Below are positions 17,443 through 25,965 of a stretch of 64,000 nucleotides of DNA, piece by piece. This DNA comes from Bacteroidota bacterium. Lineage in GTDB: Bacteria > Bacteroidota > Bacteroidia > Bacteroidales > CAIXZF01. The stretch spans positions 170,535 to 234,534 of the forward strand of contig JAKLIX010000002.1 in assembly GCA_022709385.1 (NCBI GenBank), given 5' to 3'. The position numbers and the translations under genes were made by a program. The notes under the pieces were generated by a model. That model was not told the origin of the DNA. It searched no databases and was given only the letters and a program-made list of their open reading frames with translations. Position 1 is the stretch's first letter, and each line of letters starts with the position of its first letter.

Positions 17443-19875
17443 TTATATATTACCCTGGTCGGTTTCTACGGCATCGTTGCGCCGTATCACCCGTTTATAA
17501 TTGTTGATCCTGTAACTCAGGCTCAGCCCGAAAGTGTTCTTCTCCATCTCAAGGCTTTGCCATATCAGGAACCTGTATCCTTCCAGTTCGTATACGTTCT
17601 TCGACAGTCCGAACACATTGGTTCCCCTGACGGCCACCGTCAGTCGCTTTTTCAGAAAATCCTGCCTGATCACCATATCAAGTTGTCCGCTCGCCTTCGC
17701 CACCCCTTGCGCAAAGGTCTGGTCACTGTAATAATAACCCACCAGCTGCACCTGGGTCCCCGTCTTAAAATTCAGGCGGGGAATCAGCTGCACCGACCAG
17801 GGCGTGGCCTCGCTTTCGCTGATCTGGTACTGATCCATGGTGCTGATCTGCTGATGATACAACCTGGCCACCACATTCAGGCTGAACCAGGATTTCAGCG
17901 TCAGGCTGGTATTCAGCTCCAGTCCCGTCTGGCTGATACTGCCCAGGTTATCGAAAGTGCTTTCCAGAATACCCTCCCCGTTCAATTTGAATGCCTGACT
18001 GATGTTTTGCTTTGTAAGGCTGTGAAAAAGCTCCATGCTGACGGATGACTTTTTAAAACGTCTCAGGTAGTTAAGTTCGGTATTATAACTAAAGTCCGGC
18101 TTCAGATATGGATTGCCCCTGTTGATAAACGTGCCGTCGGAATACATGGGAAAAGGGTTGAGCATCCACTCGGCCGGACGGTTGATCCGCTTGCTGAAAC
18201 TGAGCTGCAGCTGCTGTTCATGCTTCATTTTCCTAGTAAGATGAAAGCTCGGAAAGAAATGCTCAAACACAATTCCGACCTGCTGACCACTGGTTTGCTG
18301 GTCGACTGTCCGGTCCATTTTTTCGTAACGCAATCCTGCCTGGTACTCAAAGCCGGCGGCCTCACCAGTCCAGGTAAGATAAGTCGAGTAAAGGTTCTGC
18401 CTGAAAATGAATGCATTGGTAAACTCCGGGTTGACAACCCAACTGCCCTGTCCGGGTTCATACTCCTTCAGCAGATAATCAAAATCGGAGTGGTTATCAT
18501 CAAATTGTATTCCTGCCTCAAGTTTGTGCTTTTCCCCGAAGGGTCTTGCATAGTCAGCCTTCACCCGCAGCGTCACCCTGTCCGTGTTGTTTTCCGACTG
18601 ATCCATGGCCGCTGCTTCCCCCGAAGGGGTGAAATCCGGATTGGCCGGCTGATCAAGCCTTGAATCGGTGCGGGTTCCCCGCCACCCCGAACGGTAGGCC
18701 GTGAAACTGATCTCATGACCCGGAACAGCGAATTTGTGCTGGTAATAGAGGGTCGCCATGGTGTAGCGGCCTTCCAGATCGAAGGAATTGTCATTCACTG
18801 TCCATCTTTCCGACTGCTGAGGCCTGGTCAGCATATAGTAACGATTGGGGAAAAGCCGGTCAAATCCGTTTATTCCGTGATCGATATTCAAGGAAACCAG
18901 ATCAGAGGCACTCATATCAAAATCAATCCCTCCCCTGAGCGTCTTCCCCGTATTGCAATGCTCCCTGAGGGTGGATGCCCTGATGAACAAGGTTGAATCA
19001 TCATACTGGTTCTCCCGCTCAAGCTTCTGCGGGATCTTCATTTTCCGCTGCATGATGTCAGCCCCGACAAAGCAGTTCCATTTGCCGACCCTGCGCGTAA
19101 GCGTGAAATCCCCGTTGTACTTATCTCCCGTCATCACTCCCCCGTTCACGATCCCGGTAAAACCTTCCGCTTTCTGCTTTTTCATGATCAGGTTGATGAT
19201 ACCGGCAGTGCCGTCGGGATCGTATCTGGCCGAAGGATTGGTGATCACCTCTATATTGTCTATGGTAGATGCCGGAGTCGTTTTCAGCACATCCGCAGCA
19301 CTCAGTGCCGTAGGCCGGCCGTCGATGAGTACTGTATAATTGGAACTTCCCCGCACTGTCACATTCCCTTCCGCATCCACTGAAACCGAAGGAACATTCT
19401 GAAGCGCATCTGCGGCCGTACCGCCGGAAGCAGCAGGATTGGAGGCCACATTGACTACCTTCTTGTCCACCTTGTATTCCACCGCCGGCTTCTCAGCGCT
19501 GATCTCAACCTCCCTGAGTCCCGACACCGACGGTTCGATCTCCAGAGAGTCGAACCGCAGGTCGGGTTGTTGCCTGTTGAGCCGTATATCTTGGATGGTT
19601 TTCTTCTTGTATCCGATGAACTGAACCACCAGGTAATATTCCCCGTAAGGAATCTTCCTGATCATAAACTGCCCATCCGGGCCGGTCACGGTTCCTGTGA
19701 CAAGAGCGGAATCCCCCGCCCGGTAGAGTACCACATTGGCATATTCCAGAACGCCGCGACTGCCCTGATCCACCACCTTCCCGGCTATTCTGCCGTCGCC
19801 CGGCGCTTCCTTTACGGAAGCCCGTAAAGGCAATACCATGGAATAAATAATGATCAGGATGAGAATGGATTTCAT
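17443..19875 (-). CDS. TonB-dependent-receptor-like outer membrane beta-barrel protein
   Basis: Outer-membrane protein of 810 residues. Order: signal peptide (1-20), CarboxypepD_reg-like beta domain (~28-115), plug domain (~130-235; ADALQNVPSVSVDAEG, VLIDGRPTAL, IEVITNPSARYDP) and a C-terminal barrel of the OMP_b-brl_3 type (~380-800). It is not a SusC: there is no SusD partner and the length is short. The substrate is not evident. It is transcribed alone from a good promoter at 19902-19932. The family is often found near regulators and proteases in Bacteroidota. Confidence 0.88.
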   Translation of the reverse strand: MKSILILIIIYSMVLPLRASVKEAPGDGRIAGKVVDQGSRGVLEYANVVLYRAGDSALVTGTVTGPDGQFMIRKIPYGEYYLVVQFIGYKKKTIQDIRLNRQQPDLRFDSLEIEPSVSGLREVEISAEKPAVEYKVDKKVVNVASNPAASGGTAADALQNVPSVSVDAEGNVTVRGSSNYTVLIDGRPTALSAADVLKTTPASTIDNIEVITNPSARYDPDGTAGIINLIMKKQKAEGFTGIVNGGVMTGDKYNGDFTLTRRVGKWNCFVGADIMQRKMKIPQKLERENQYDDSTLFIRASTLREHCNTGKTLRGGIDFDMSASDLVSLNIDHGINGFDRLFPNRYYMLTRPQQSERWTVNDNSFDLEGRYTMATLYYQHKFAVPGHEISFTAYRSGWRGTRTDSRLDQPANPDFTPSGEAAAMDQSENNTDRVTLRVKADYARPFGEKHKLEAGIQFDDNHSDFDYLLKEYEPGQGSWVVNPEFTNAFIFRQNLYSTYLTWTGEAAGFEYQAGLRYEKMDRTVDQQTSGQQVGIVFEHFFPSFHLTRKMKHEQQLQLSFSKRINRPAEWMLNPFPMYSDGTFINRGNPYLKPDFSYNTELNYLRRFKKSSVSMELFHSLTKQNISQAFKLNGEGILESTFDNLGSISQTGLELNTSLTLKSWFSLNVVARLYHQQISTMDQYQISESEATPWSVQLIPRLNFKTGTQVQLVGYYYSDQTFAQGVAKASGQLDMVIRQDFLKKRLTVAVRGTNVFGLSKNVYELEGYRFLIWQSLEMEKNTFGLSLSYRINNYKRVIRRNDAVETDQGNI

Positions 19876-19901
19876 TTCCGAGGCGATCCGTTAACAGCCC
19901 G

Positions 19902-19932
19902 CAAACATAATCCTGCCCTCTCCCCCTTCAAA
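19902..19932 (-). promoter_or_regulatory. Promoter of the outer-membrane receptor gene
   Basis: Minus strand: -33 TTTG (19929-19932), 19 bp spacer, -7 TATGTTTG (19902-19909), then 26 bp to the ATG. This is one of the best Bacteroidota-type promoters in the window. Confidence 0.7.
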
Positions 19933-20107
19933 ATAATTTCGATAAGCACCCCAAAAACCTATTCAAAACACTGATAGTGAAAATTCAGGCTTTGAGCGAC
20001 CGGAAGCGGCCGTTAAAAGATTTTCATGCCCTCCGGAAAGGAAAAGCGCTTAAGCTGCTGCGACCGGTATTTATTTTTTTCTACATTAGCAGGCCATCAG
20101 GAAAATC

Positions 20108-21130
20108 ATGCCCAGAAAAACCATTTTGCTTATCCATTGCTGCTTTTGGATACTCTTCTCCCTCGTTCCGGAACTGCCGTACATTTTCCCCGACAGAAAA
20201 TACCCGCTCTGGCTGATCCATTACAACATCACTACCGAATGCCTGAATTTCATGAATTTCTACGCGGTCTATTTCCTGATCACCGTCAACCACTTCCAGC
20301 GTAAGGAATACCTGCGCATCATGAGCATTCTCTTCGGTATTATACTGATTTTCAGTACACTGCGTGTGTTCGGGACCCGCATGGTATCCCATTACATATC
20401 CATGATGGAAGAATTGCCGGGTATCCGCTTCGTGAATGTCATGGTGGAGATAGTCAACAGCTTGTTATTCACTACCTTCGGCATCCTGATGAAGTTCATG
20501 ATCGACTGGTTCAGCACCCAGAAATTAAAAGCCGAGCTGCTGGCGCAGAAGCAAAGCAGCGAACTGGCCCTGCTCCGTACCCAGATCAATCCGCACTTCC
20601 TTTTTAATACGCTGAACAACCTGTACAGTCTGGTGTACAAGAAGTCGGATGTTGCTCCCTCGGTAGTCATGAAACTGTCGGAGATCATGCGCTATATGCT
20701 CTATGACACCAATGCGGAAAAAGTCCCGCTCGACAAGGAGATCAATTACCTCAGAAGTTTCATTGAACTGCAGCAGTTGCGGATTCGCGTCGACAACTTC
20801 ATCCACCTTGAGATCAGGGGAGAAACAAGCGACCGGATGATCCCGCCCATGCTGCTGATCCCTTTTGTCGAAAATGCATTCAAACATGGTAAAAAGGATG
20901 TCCCTGCCCCCGGAATCTCAGTCATGATTGATGTGGACGGCGATACCATGCACTTTGAAATCTGGAACTACTGTAGCATGCCCAACAGTTCGGCTACCGA
21001 CCCTTACCACGGAATAGGACTGAAGAATGTAGCCCGCAGGCTTCAACTGATGTACCCCGGGGCACATGAACTCAGCGTGGCACCCTGCGGGGAAAAATTT
21101 CTGGTGAAACTGAATATCAGAAGTCTATGA
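20108..21130 (+). CDS. LytS-type sensor histidine kinase
   Basis: Membrane histidine kinase of the His_kinase (PF06580-like) class. Four hydrophobic segments fill residues ~5-135, then the phosphoacceptor region LRTQINPHFLFNTLNNLY (His near 162) and a C-terminal ATPase domain with PPMLLIPFVENAFKHG and GIGLKNVARRL. It lies 106 bp upstream of the LytTR response regulator, its evident partner. The periplasmic side is minimal, so the signal is probably sensed within the membrane. Confidence 0.92.
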   Translation: MPRKTILLIHCCFWILFSLVPELPYIFPDRKYPLWLIHYNITTECLNFMNFYAVYFLITVNHFQRKEYLRIMSILFGIILIFSTLRVFGTRMVSHYISMMEELPGIRFVNVMVEIVNSLLFTTFGILMKFMIDWFSTQKLKAELLAQKQSSELALLRTQINPHFLFNTLNNLYSLVYKKSDVAPSVVMKLSEIMRYMLYDTNAEKVPLDKEINYLRSFIELQQLRIRVDNFIHLEIRGETSDRMIPPMLLIPFVENAFKHGKKDVPAPGISVMIDVDGDTMHFEIWNYCSMPNSSATDPYHGIGLKNVARRLQLMYPGAHELSVAPCGEKFLVKLNIRSL

Positions 21131-21154
21131 AATATCCAGGTTTGGCAGACACCA

Positions 21155-21213
21155 ACCGAAAATGATAATAAGCATGGATATTCTCCCCCATGAAGCGGGA
21201 CAGGCATCTGACC
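21155..21213 (+). repeat. Leader repeat, copy 1 (upstream of the LytTR regulator)
   Basis: About 58 bp similar to 28156-28212: AACCGAARATGAT, then ATGGATATTC, a CCCC-CATGAAG-CGGG hairpin and ACAGGCATCTGACC. The copy ends 23 bp before the start codon, so it sits in the leader of the gene. Confidence 0.75.
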
Positions 21214-21236
21214 ATTGAAATCAAAATGATAAGCAC

Positions 21237-21974
21237 ATGAAAATCAAATGTATTGCAGTTGACGACGAACCGCTCGCCCTGGATATCATCGAGGATTACA
21301 TTTCCCGTATCCCCTTCCTTGAGTTGCAGAAAAGCTTCCATAATGCCCTGGATTGTATCGATTACCTCAAGCACAATGAGGTGGACCTCCTTTTCCTCGA
21401 TATCCAGATGCAGGAACTTACGGGGATACAATTGCTGAAAGTACTGAAAACAAGACCACTGGTCATTTTCACCACCGCTTACGACAGTTTTGCACTGGAA
21501 GGCTATGAGCTTGATGTGTGCGATTACCTGCTGAAACCCATTTCTTTTGAACGTTTCGTTAAAGCGGTGGACAAGGTATATGACAAACTGTCAGACCAGC
21601 AGAAACCCGCTCGTTCTGATCAGGCGGAAATCAATATCTACAATCCCCAGCATGATTATTTCTTTGTGAAAACCGAATTCCGCCTTCAGAAAGTAAATTT
21701 CTCCGATATCCTGTATATCGAAGGAATGGGCGATTACCTCCGCATCGTGACGCCCCAGGAAAGGATCATGACGCTGCAGAATTTCAAGAGCATGGAGGAT
21801 ATTCTGCCACCACGACAGTTTGTGAGGGTGCACAGGTCGTACATCGTGAATATCGGTAAAATCCTTTCCATCGAAAGAAACCGCATCAAAATCGCCGACC
21901 AGTTGCTACCCATCGGTGAGAACTACCGCAAGCAATTCTTCGGCATTATCGGAAACGGGCATATGCTGGGCTGA
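21237..21974 (+). CDS. LytTR-family response regulator
   Basis: Receiver domain (1-120; acceptor Asp near 57 in LLFLDIQMQ; KPI switch near 100) followed by a LytTR DNA-binding domain (~140-245; FVKTEFRLQKVNFSDILYIE, FVRVHRSYIVN). At 245 residues it is a typical member of the family. It pairs with the kinase ending at 21130. A ~58-bp repeat with a short hairpin, also present before the gene at 28226, occupies its leader. Confidence 0.94.
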   Translation: MKIKCIAVDDEPLALDIIEDYISRIPFLELQKSFHNALDCIDYLKHNEVDLLFLDIQMQELTGIQLLKVLKTRPLVIFTTAYDSFALEGYELDVCDYLLKPISFERFVKAVDKVYDKLSDQQKPARSDQAEINIYNPQHDYFFVKTEFRLQKVNFSDILYIEGMGDYLRIVTPQERIMTLQNFKSMEDILPPRQFVRVHRSYIVNIGKILSIERNRIKIADQLLPIGENYRKQFFGIIGNGHMLG

Positions 21975-22076
21975 TCACTGCCGGCTCAGGCTTTTGTCCG
22001 CCTGCTGAATTCCTCACCGGTTCCGCCCGTATGTGACTTAAATAATAATGGTAAGGTTCTTGCACGGACTGCCCCC

Positions 22077-22805
22077 ATGGAACAGGAACCGAAAAAGATC
22101 ATTCACAGCCTCCTGCCGCCGCTGCTGCTGGTCATCCTGATGTGGATAGTCAAAGCCTGTGAACTTTATTTTCGTTTCGACCTTTCATTCCTGGGGATCT
22201 ATCCCCTGCACTGGAAAGGACTGCCGGGCATCGTCACCGGGATCTTCATTCACGGCGATTTATCCCATTTGTCGGCCAATTCGGGTCCTGTCATCATCCT
22301 GGGCGGCGTCATCTTCTACTTCTACCGCCGCATTGCCTGGACCATCCTTGCCACGCTTACCCTGATGACCGGCCTGTGGGTGTGGGTGATGGCCCGCGAA
22401 TCATGGCATATCGGGGCCAGCGGACTGGTGTATGCCATGGCCTCCTTTGTCTTTGCATCCGGAATGATCAGGCGCGACAACCGCCTGCTCGCTGTTTCAC
22501 TGCTGGTAGTCTTCCTCTACGGCGGACTTATCTGGGGCGTTTTCCCCGAGCTCTTCCCGGAAAAAAACATCTCCTGGGAAAGCCACCTGATGGGTATCGT
22601 GGCCGGAATCGTGGCTGCCGTCTATTTTAAAAATGAAGGCCCTGCCAGGAAAAAATACGCCTGGGAGGATGAAACGGATGATGAAGTGCCGGATTGGTAC
22701 CCGGATGAACCCCCGGCTCCCCCCCCACCTTCCGATCAGACACCTGATAATCAGGAAATTAATATCCGCTACGATTATAAAGAAAAAAAAGGCGAGCCAT
22801 CCTGA
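22077..22805 (+). CDS. Rhomboid-family intramembrane serine protease
   Basis: Polytopic membrane protease of 242 residues with about six transmembrane helices. Key motifs: HGDLSHLSANS after the first loop, catalytic Ser in HIGASGLVYA and His in SWESHLMGIVAG, which together make the Ser-His dyad of rhomboids. The ~50-residue C-terminal tail is acidic and proline-rich (PPAPPPPS) and cytoplasmic. It stands alone; substrate unknown. Confidence 0.88.
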   Translation: MEQEPKKIIHSLLPPLLLVILMWIVKACELYFRFDLSFLGIYPLHWKGLPGIVTGIFIHGDLSHLSANSGPVIILGGVIFYFYRRIAWTILATLTLMTGLWVWVMARESWHIGASGLVYAMASFVFASGMIRRDNRLLAVSLLVVFLYGGLIWGVFPELFPEKNISWESHLMGIVAGIVAAVYFKNEGPARKKYAWEDETDDEVPDWYPDEPPAPPPPSDQTPDNQEINIRYDYKEKKGEPS

Positions 22806-22856
22806 TTTTTTTTTCAGCGCTTTTAAACATGGCATCAGAAATGCCTTATTCTTTCG

Positions 22857-22864
22857 TATCTTTC
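22857..22864 (+). promoter_or_regulatory. Possible promoter -7 box of the dockerin-like protein gene
   Basis: TATCTTTC differs from TAnnTTTG by one base and lies 32 bp before the ATG at 22897. A small GGCAT/ATGCC hairpin (22831-22845) lies just upstream. Confidence 0.35.
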
Positions 22865-22896
22865 ATGCAAGTTTTAATTATTAAACCAAGATTAAT

Positions 22897-23910
22897 ATGA
22901 AAAGAAAGATACTTACATTCATCACTTTGGGATTGAGCCTTATAGCGATCATCCCGTCCTTTTTAACTGCCGGACCCCTGAACCAGAGTGTCAGCGGCAG
23001 CACAGTATTTACAGCCAGTACGGCTGTAGCATACCAGAGCATGATAAATAACCCGGTCATCGGACTGGAGATCACACTCACCGGCAGCGGAGCACCCCTT
23101 TCCCTTACAGGCATATCGCTCAATGCCTCCCTCTGCACCAATTTTTCGACCGATGTGAGCATGGTCAGGGTTTACTATACCGGGAGTGATTCTGCCTTTG
23201 CCATCACCAACCAGTTCTGGGCAGGTTATGACCCTTCGCAGACGCTGGCCGGCAACCAGGAATTGAGCACGGGGAAAAATTATTTCTGGATCAGTTTCGA
23301 TGTCTTTTATTACGCCATCGTGGGCGACATCCTCGATGCAGCCATAAACTGGTTCACCCTGAGTGACTACAGCGGCCTTTACCTGCCCGATGTCACTTCA
23401 CCACCGGGTCACCGGCTGGTGGCCGCGCATACACCCGTGCCCCGGTCCATTTCGGGCAGGGTGATGTACGATAACCAGGCAGAAACAGGCCTGAACAATG
23501 TGCTGCTTTTATTGAACTCGGGATACAATGCACAGCAGACAACCACCGGAAGCAACGGGCAGTTCCAGTTCAACAACCTGATGCCAGGAACCTACCAGAT
23601 CGTGGCAGTGTGTTACAAACCCTGGGGTGGTGTCAATGCGGTGGATGCACTGGGTATCCTTCGCTACTTCGTCGGGGTGGACCCGCTTTCTCCTTTGCAG
23701 CAGATGGCAGCCGACGTGGATGCCAGCTACTTCATCAATTCAACGGATGCACTGTTGGTATTAAAACGCTTTACCGGAATCATCAACTATTTTCCGCTGG
23801 GCGACTGGATATTTGAACCGACCATGGTGGTGGTAGACGGTACAGGCAACATCGTCCGTAACATCAAGGGTTTGTGTGTGGGAGATGTGAACCGCTCCTA
23901 CGTTCCCTGA
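22897..23910 (+). CDS. Secreted protein with BNR-associated N-terminal, CarboxypepD-like and dockerin-like domains
   Basis: Secreted, 337 residues. Signal peptide 1-26; residues ~30-165 resemble the BNR-associated N-terminal domain (VYYTGSDSAFA, STGKNYFWISFDV); ~185-240 a CarboxypepD_reg/SdrD-like beta domain (ISGRVMYDNQ, GQFQFNNLMPGTYQI); ~240-295 two dockerin-like calcium loops (VNAVDALGILRYFVG and ADVDASYFINSTDALLVLKRF). No cohesin is in the window; in Bacteroidota such repeats often occur outside cellulosomes. There is no T9SS tail. Function unknown, probably surface binding. Confidence 0.75.
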   Translation: MKRKILTFITLGLSLIAIIPSFLTAGPLNQSVSGSTVFTASTAVAYQSMINNPVIGLEITLTGSGAPLSLTGISLNASLCTNFSTDVSMVRVYYTGSDSAFAITNQFWAGYDPSQTLAGNQELSTGKNYFWISFDVFYYAIVGDILDAAINWFTLSDYSGLYLPDVTSPPGHRLVAAHTPVPRSISGRVMYDNQAETGLNNVLLLLNSGYNAQQTTTGSNGQFQFNNLMPGTYQIVAVCYKPWGGVNAVDALGILRYFVGVDPLSPLQQMAADVDASYFINSTDALLVLKRFTGIINYFPLGDWIFEPTMVVVDGTGNIVRNIKGLCVGDVNRSYVP

Positions 23911-23913
23911 CGG

Positions 23914-24942
23914 TCAGATCGATTTCTCATCAAGCTTGCGGCCCCATCCGGCAAAAGGACGGTTTTTCCAGTTGCTGTTGTGATAGGCGTAACTGGCGAT
24001 GAGAGGCAACACGGAGGTGGCCTCGGCAAATACCATTTGTTCGTAAAGGGTATCCACCTTACCCCATGAGGATGCTTCCTTCAGGGTGCTGCTGGAACAG
24101 GCGCCGTCCCTGGCATCAGCCACCGTGATCTGAACGGCATACTGGTGCATGGGAACCTCCTTGTCGAGGATCTCGGCACAAATCACCGTATCCTGCGCGA
24201 AGTTCTTTGGAACGCCGCCCCCAACCATGAATAGTCCGGAGGTTTTTGCCGCCATCTTTATCCTGGTCAGTTCCAGGAAGTCTTTTACCGAATCGATGCT
24301 TACGTGCCGATCGGGATGATCCCACTGGTGACGAACCAGCCCAAAACCGGCACTGCTGTCGGAAAAAGCCGGGCAGAAAACCGGAACATCATGCTCAAAG
24401 GCAAGCTGCACCAGTGATTTCGGCTTGCGTGCATGCTCTGTTAGATACCTGCCCATCTCCCGGATAAACTCCCTGGAGGAATAAGGACGGGGTTCCAGCT
24501 TATCGGCAATCTCGCGTATGGTCATGTCGCAGACCTGCAGTTCCTCTTCATCGATAAAGGTATCATATATCCGGTCGATATAAAGATTGCGCAACAGTGC
24601 ATCGTCAATCCAGGGCGTACCTTTGTAATGCTTGAATCCCAATGCTTCGAAAAAGTCCATGTCGACAATGCTGGCACCCGTGGCCACCACGGCGTCCACC
24701 ATACGGTAGCGGATCATGTCGGCGTACAGGTCGAGGCAGCCGCCGGCTCCGGTGCTTCCGGCAAGGGTCAGGATAATGGTGCAGTCCGGATCGTCTATCA
24801 TCCGTGTGAGAATATCGGCAGCCACAGCAGTATCCCTGGAGGTGAAGGACATGTCGCGCATGGCATTGATCAAAGGTGTGGAATCGAATGCCGTGAAATC
24901 GATGTGTTTCACAACATCTTTCAGTAAATCAGATTTTTCCAT
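23914..24942 (-). CDS. Deoxyhypusine-synthase-like enzyme (polyamine pathway)
   Basis: Rossmann-like NAD-dependent aminobutyl transferase family. The motif TLAGSTGAGG in the NAD region and the family lysine in SSWGKV are present, so the catalytic machinery looks intact. Bacteria lack eIF5A, so the true acceptor is unlikely to be a protein; by analogy with homospermidine synthase, a diamine such as putrescine or agmatine-derived substrate is plausible (inference). ATG at 24942 was chosen over the TTG at 24960. It is third in an operon after arginine decarboxylase and agmatinase, 110 bp downstream of the latter. Confidence 0.88.
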   Translation of the reverse strand: MEKSDLLKDVVKHIDFTAFDSTPLINAMRDMSFTSRDTAVAADILTRMIDDPDCTIILTLAGSTGAGGCLDLYADMIRYRMVDAVVATGASIVDMDFFEALGFKHYKGTPWIDDALLRNLYIDRIYDTFIDEEELQVCDMTIREIADKLEPRPYSSREFIREMGRYLTEHARKPKSLVQLAFEHDVPVFCPAFSDSSAGFGLVRHQWDHPDRHVSIDSVKDFLELTRIKMAAKTSGLFMVGGGVPKNFAQDTVICAEILDKEVPMHQYAVQITVADARDGACSSSTLKEASSWGKVDTLYEQMVFAEATSVLPLIASYAYHNSNWKNRPFAGWGRKLDEKSI

Positions 24943-25052
24943 ACTGTTAAATTTGTGCAAAAGTAGTACTATTCAACGAAACATGAAAACAGCCGCCACA
25001 GGCCGTAGCAAGACTCCGGACATGCAGGGAATAAAAAGTCCTGCAGCTGCAA

Positions 25053-25895
25053 CTAAAGATTGATATACGACAGAATCTTATACAGCAGTTTGGCGGCAAG
25101 AAAGTCGGGAGCTTTGTTGTGCTCGCGCGGACAAAGCTCCACAATGTCAAATCCTGCGATTTTCTTCCTGCCTGCCACGTATTTCAGAAATGCAAGGCTT
25201 TCATACCAGTGCAGTCCGCCCGGCTCGGGTGTCCCGGTGGAAGACATGATGGACGGATCGAAATAGTCCAGGTCGATGGTTAAATATACATGGTCTGTCA
25301 GCTGATCAAGCGCCCTTTCCCACCAGTCGGTCCGCCCCTGTACCTGCTGTGCCCAAAAGACATGCTGCGGAATCAATCTGTCCTTCTCACCTGTATCCAT
25401 GCTCCGGATACCCACCTGCACCACAGGGCAACCAAGATCCTGCGCCCGCGCCATGACACAGGCGTGATTATACCGGCTGCCCTCGTATTCATCCCTCAGG
25501 TCGGTATGCGCGTCAAGCTGCAATACCGACAGATCGGGAAATATTTCGCGGTATGCCCGGATGGGACCTGCACTCACCGAGTGCTCCCCACCAATGGTGA
25601 TCACGGTCTTTCCCTTCTTCAGCCAAGCCAGGCAAGCCCGGTATGATGCTTCTTCCATCGCCTCAGGAGAAGTGTTTTCGCTGACAGGCAGGGCGGTATG
25701 GATCCCTTTCAGATAAACCTCTGTATCCGTTTCAATATCATACAATTCCATATTAGCCGATGCCTCCAGCAGGGCTTCGGGTCCCCGGTCGGAGCCCTTC
25801 ACCCAGGTGGAAGTACCGTCATAAGGCACAGGCAGGATCACGTAAGGTGCGTCAGGCCCGGCAAATTCCATGGGAATATCACCAAAATGTTTCAT
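25053..25895 (-). CDS. speB: Agmatinase
   Basis: Ureohydrolase converting agmatine to putrescine and urea with a binuclear manganese centre. Metal ligands are visible in GGEHSVSAGP, LQLDAHTDLRDEYEG and TIDLDYFDPS. The length of 280 residues from the ATG at 25895 is typical; the open frame extends to 26045 but those codons overlap the upstream gene. It lies 70 bp after arginine decarboxylase on the same strand, so the two make putrescine from arginine. Confidence 0.92.
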   Translation of the reverse strand: MKHFGDIPMEFAGPDAPYVILPVPYDGTSTWVKGSDRGPEALLEASANMELYDIETDTEVYLKGIHTALPVSENTSPEAMEEASYRACLAWLKKGKTVITIGGEHSVSAGPIRAYREIFPDLSVLQLDAHTDLRDEYEGSRYNHACVMARAQDLGCPVVQVGIRSMDTGEKDRLIPQHVFWAQQVQGRTDWWERALDQLTDHVYLTIDLDYFDPSIMSSTGTPEPGGLHWYESLAFLKYVAGRKKIAGFDIVELCPREHNKAPDFLAAKLLYKILSYINL

Positions 25896-25965
25896 AGAAA
25901 AGAGAAAGCTAGTGTTCGACAGCAAAATTACGATTTTCCGGCAATAGGGTTCCAGGCAGCAGGAC

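Noticed and set aside
23530-23780. Cellulosome component because of the dockerin-like loops
   Set aside because: No cohesin, scaffoldin or glycoside hydrolase is nearby, and such loops are common in non-cellulosomal Bacteroidota proteins.
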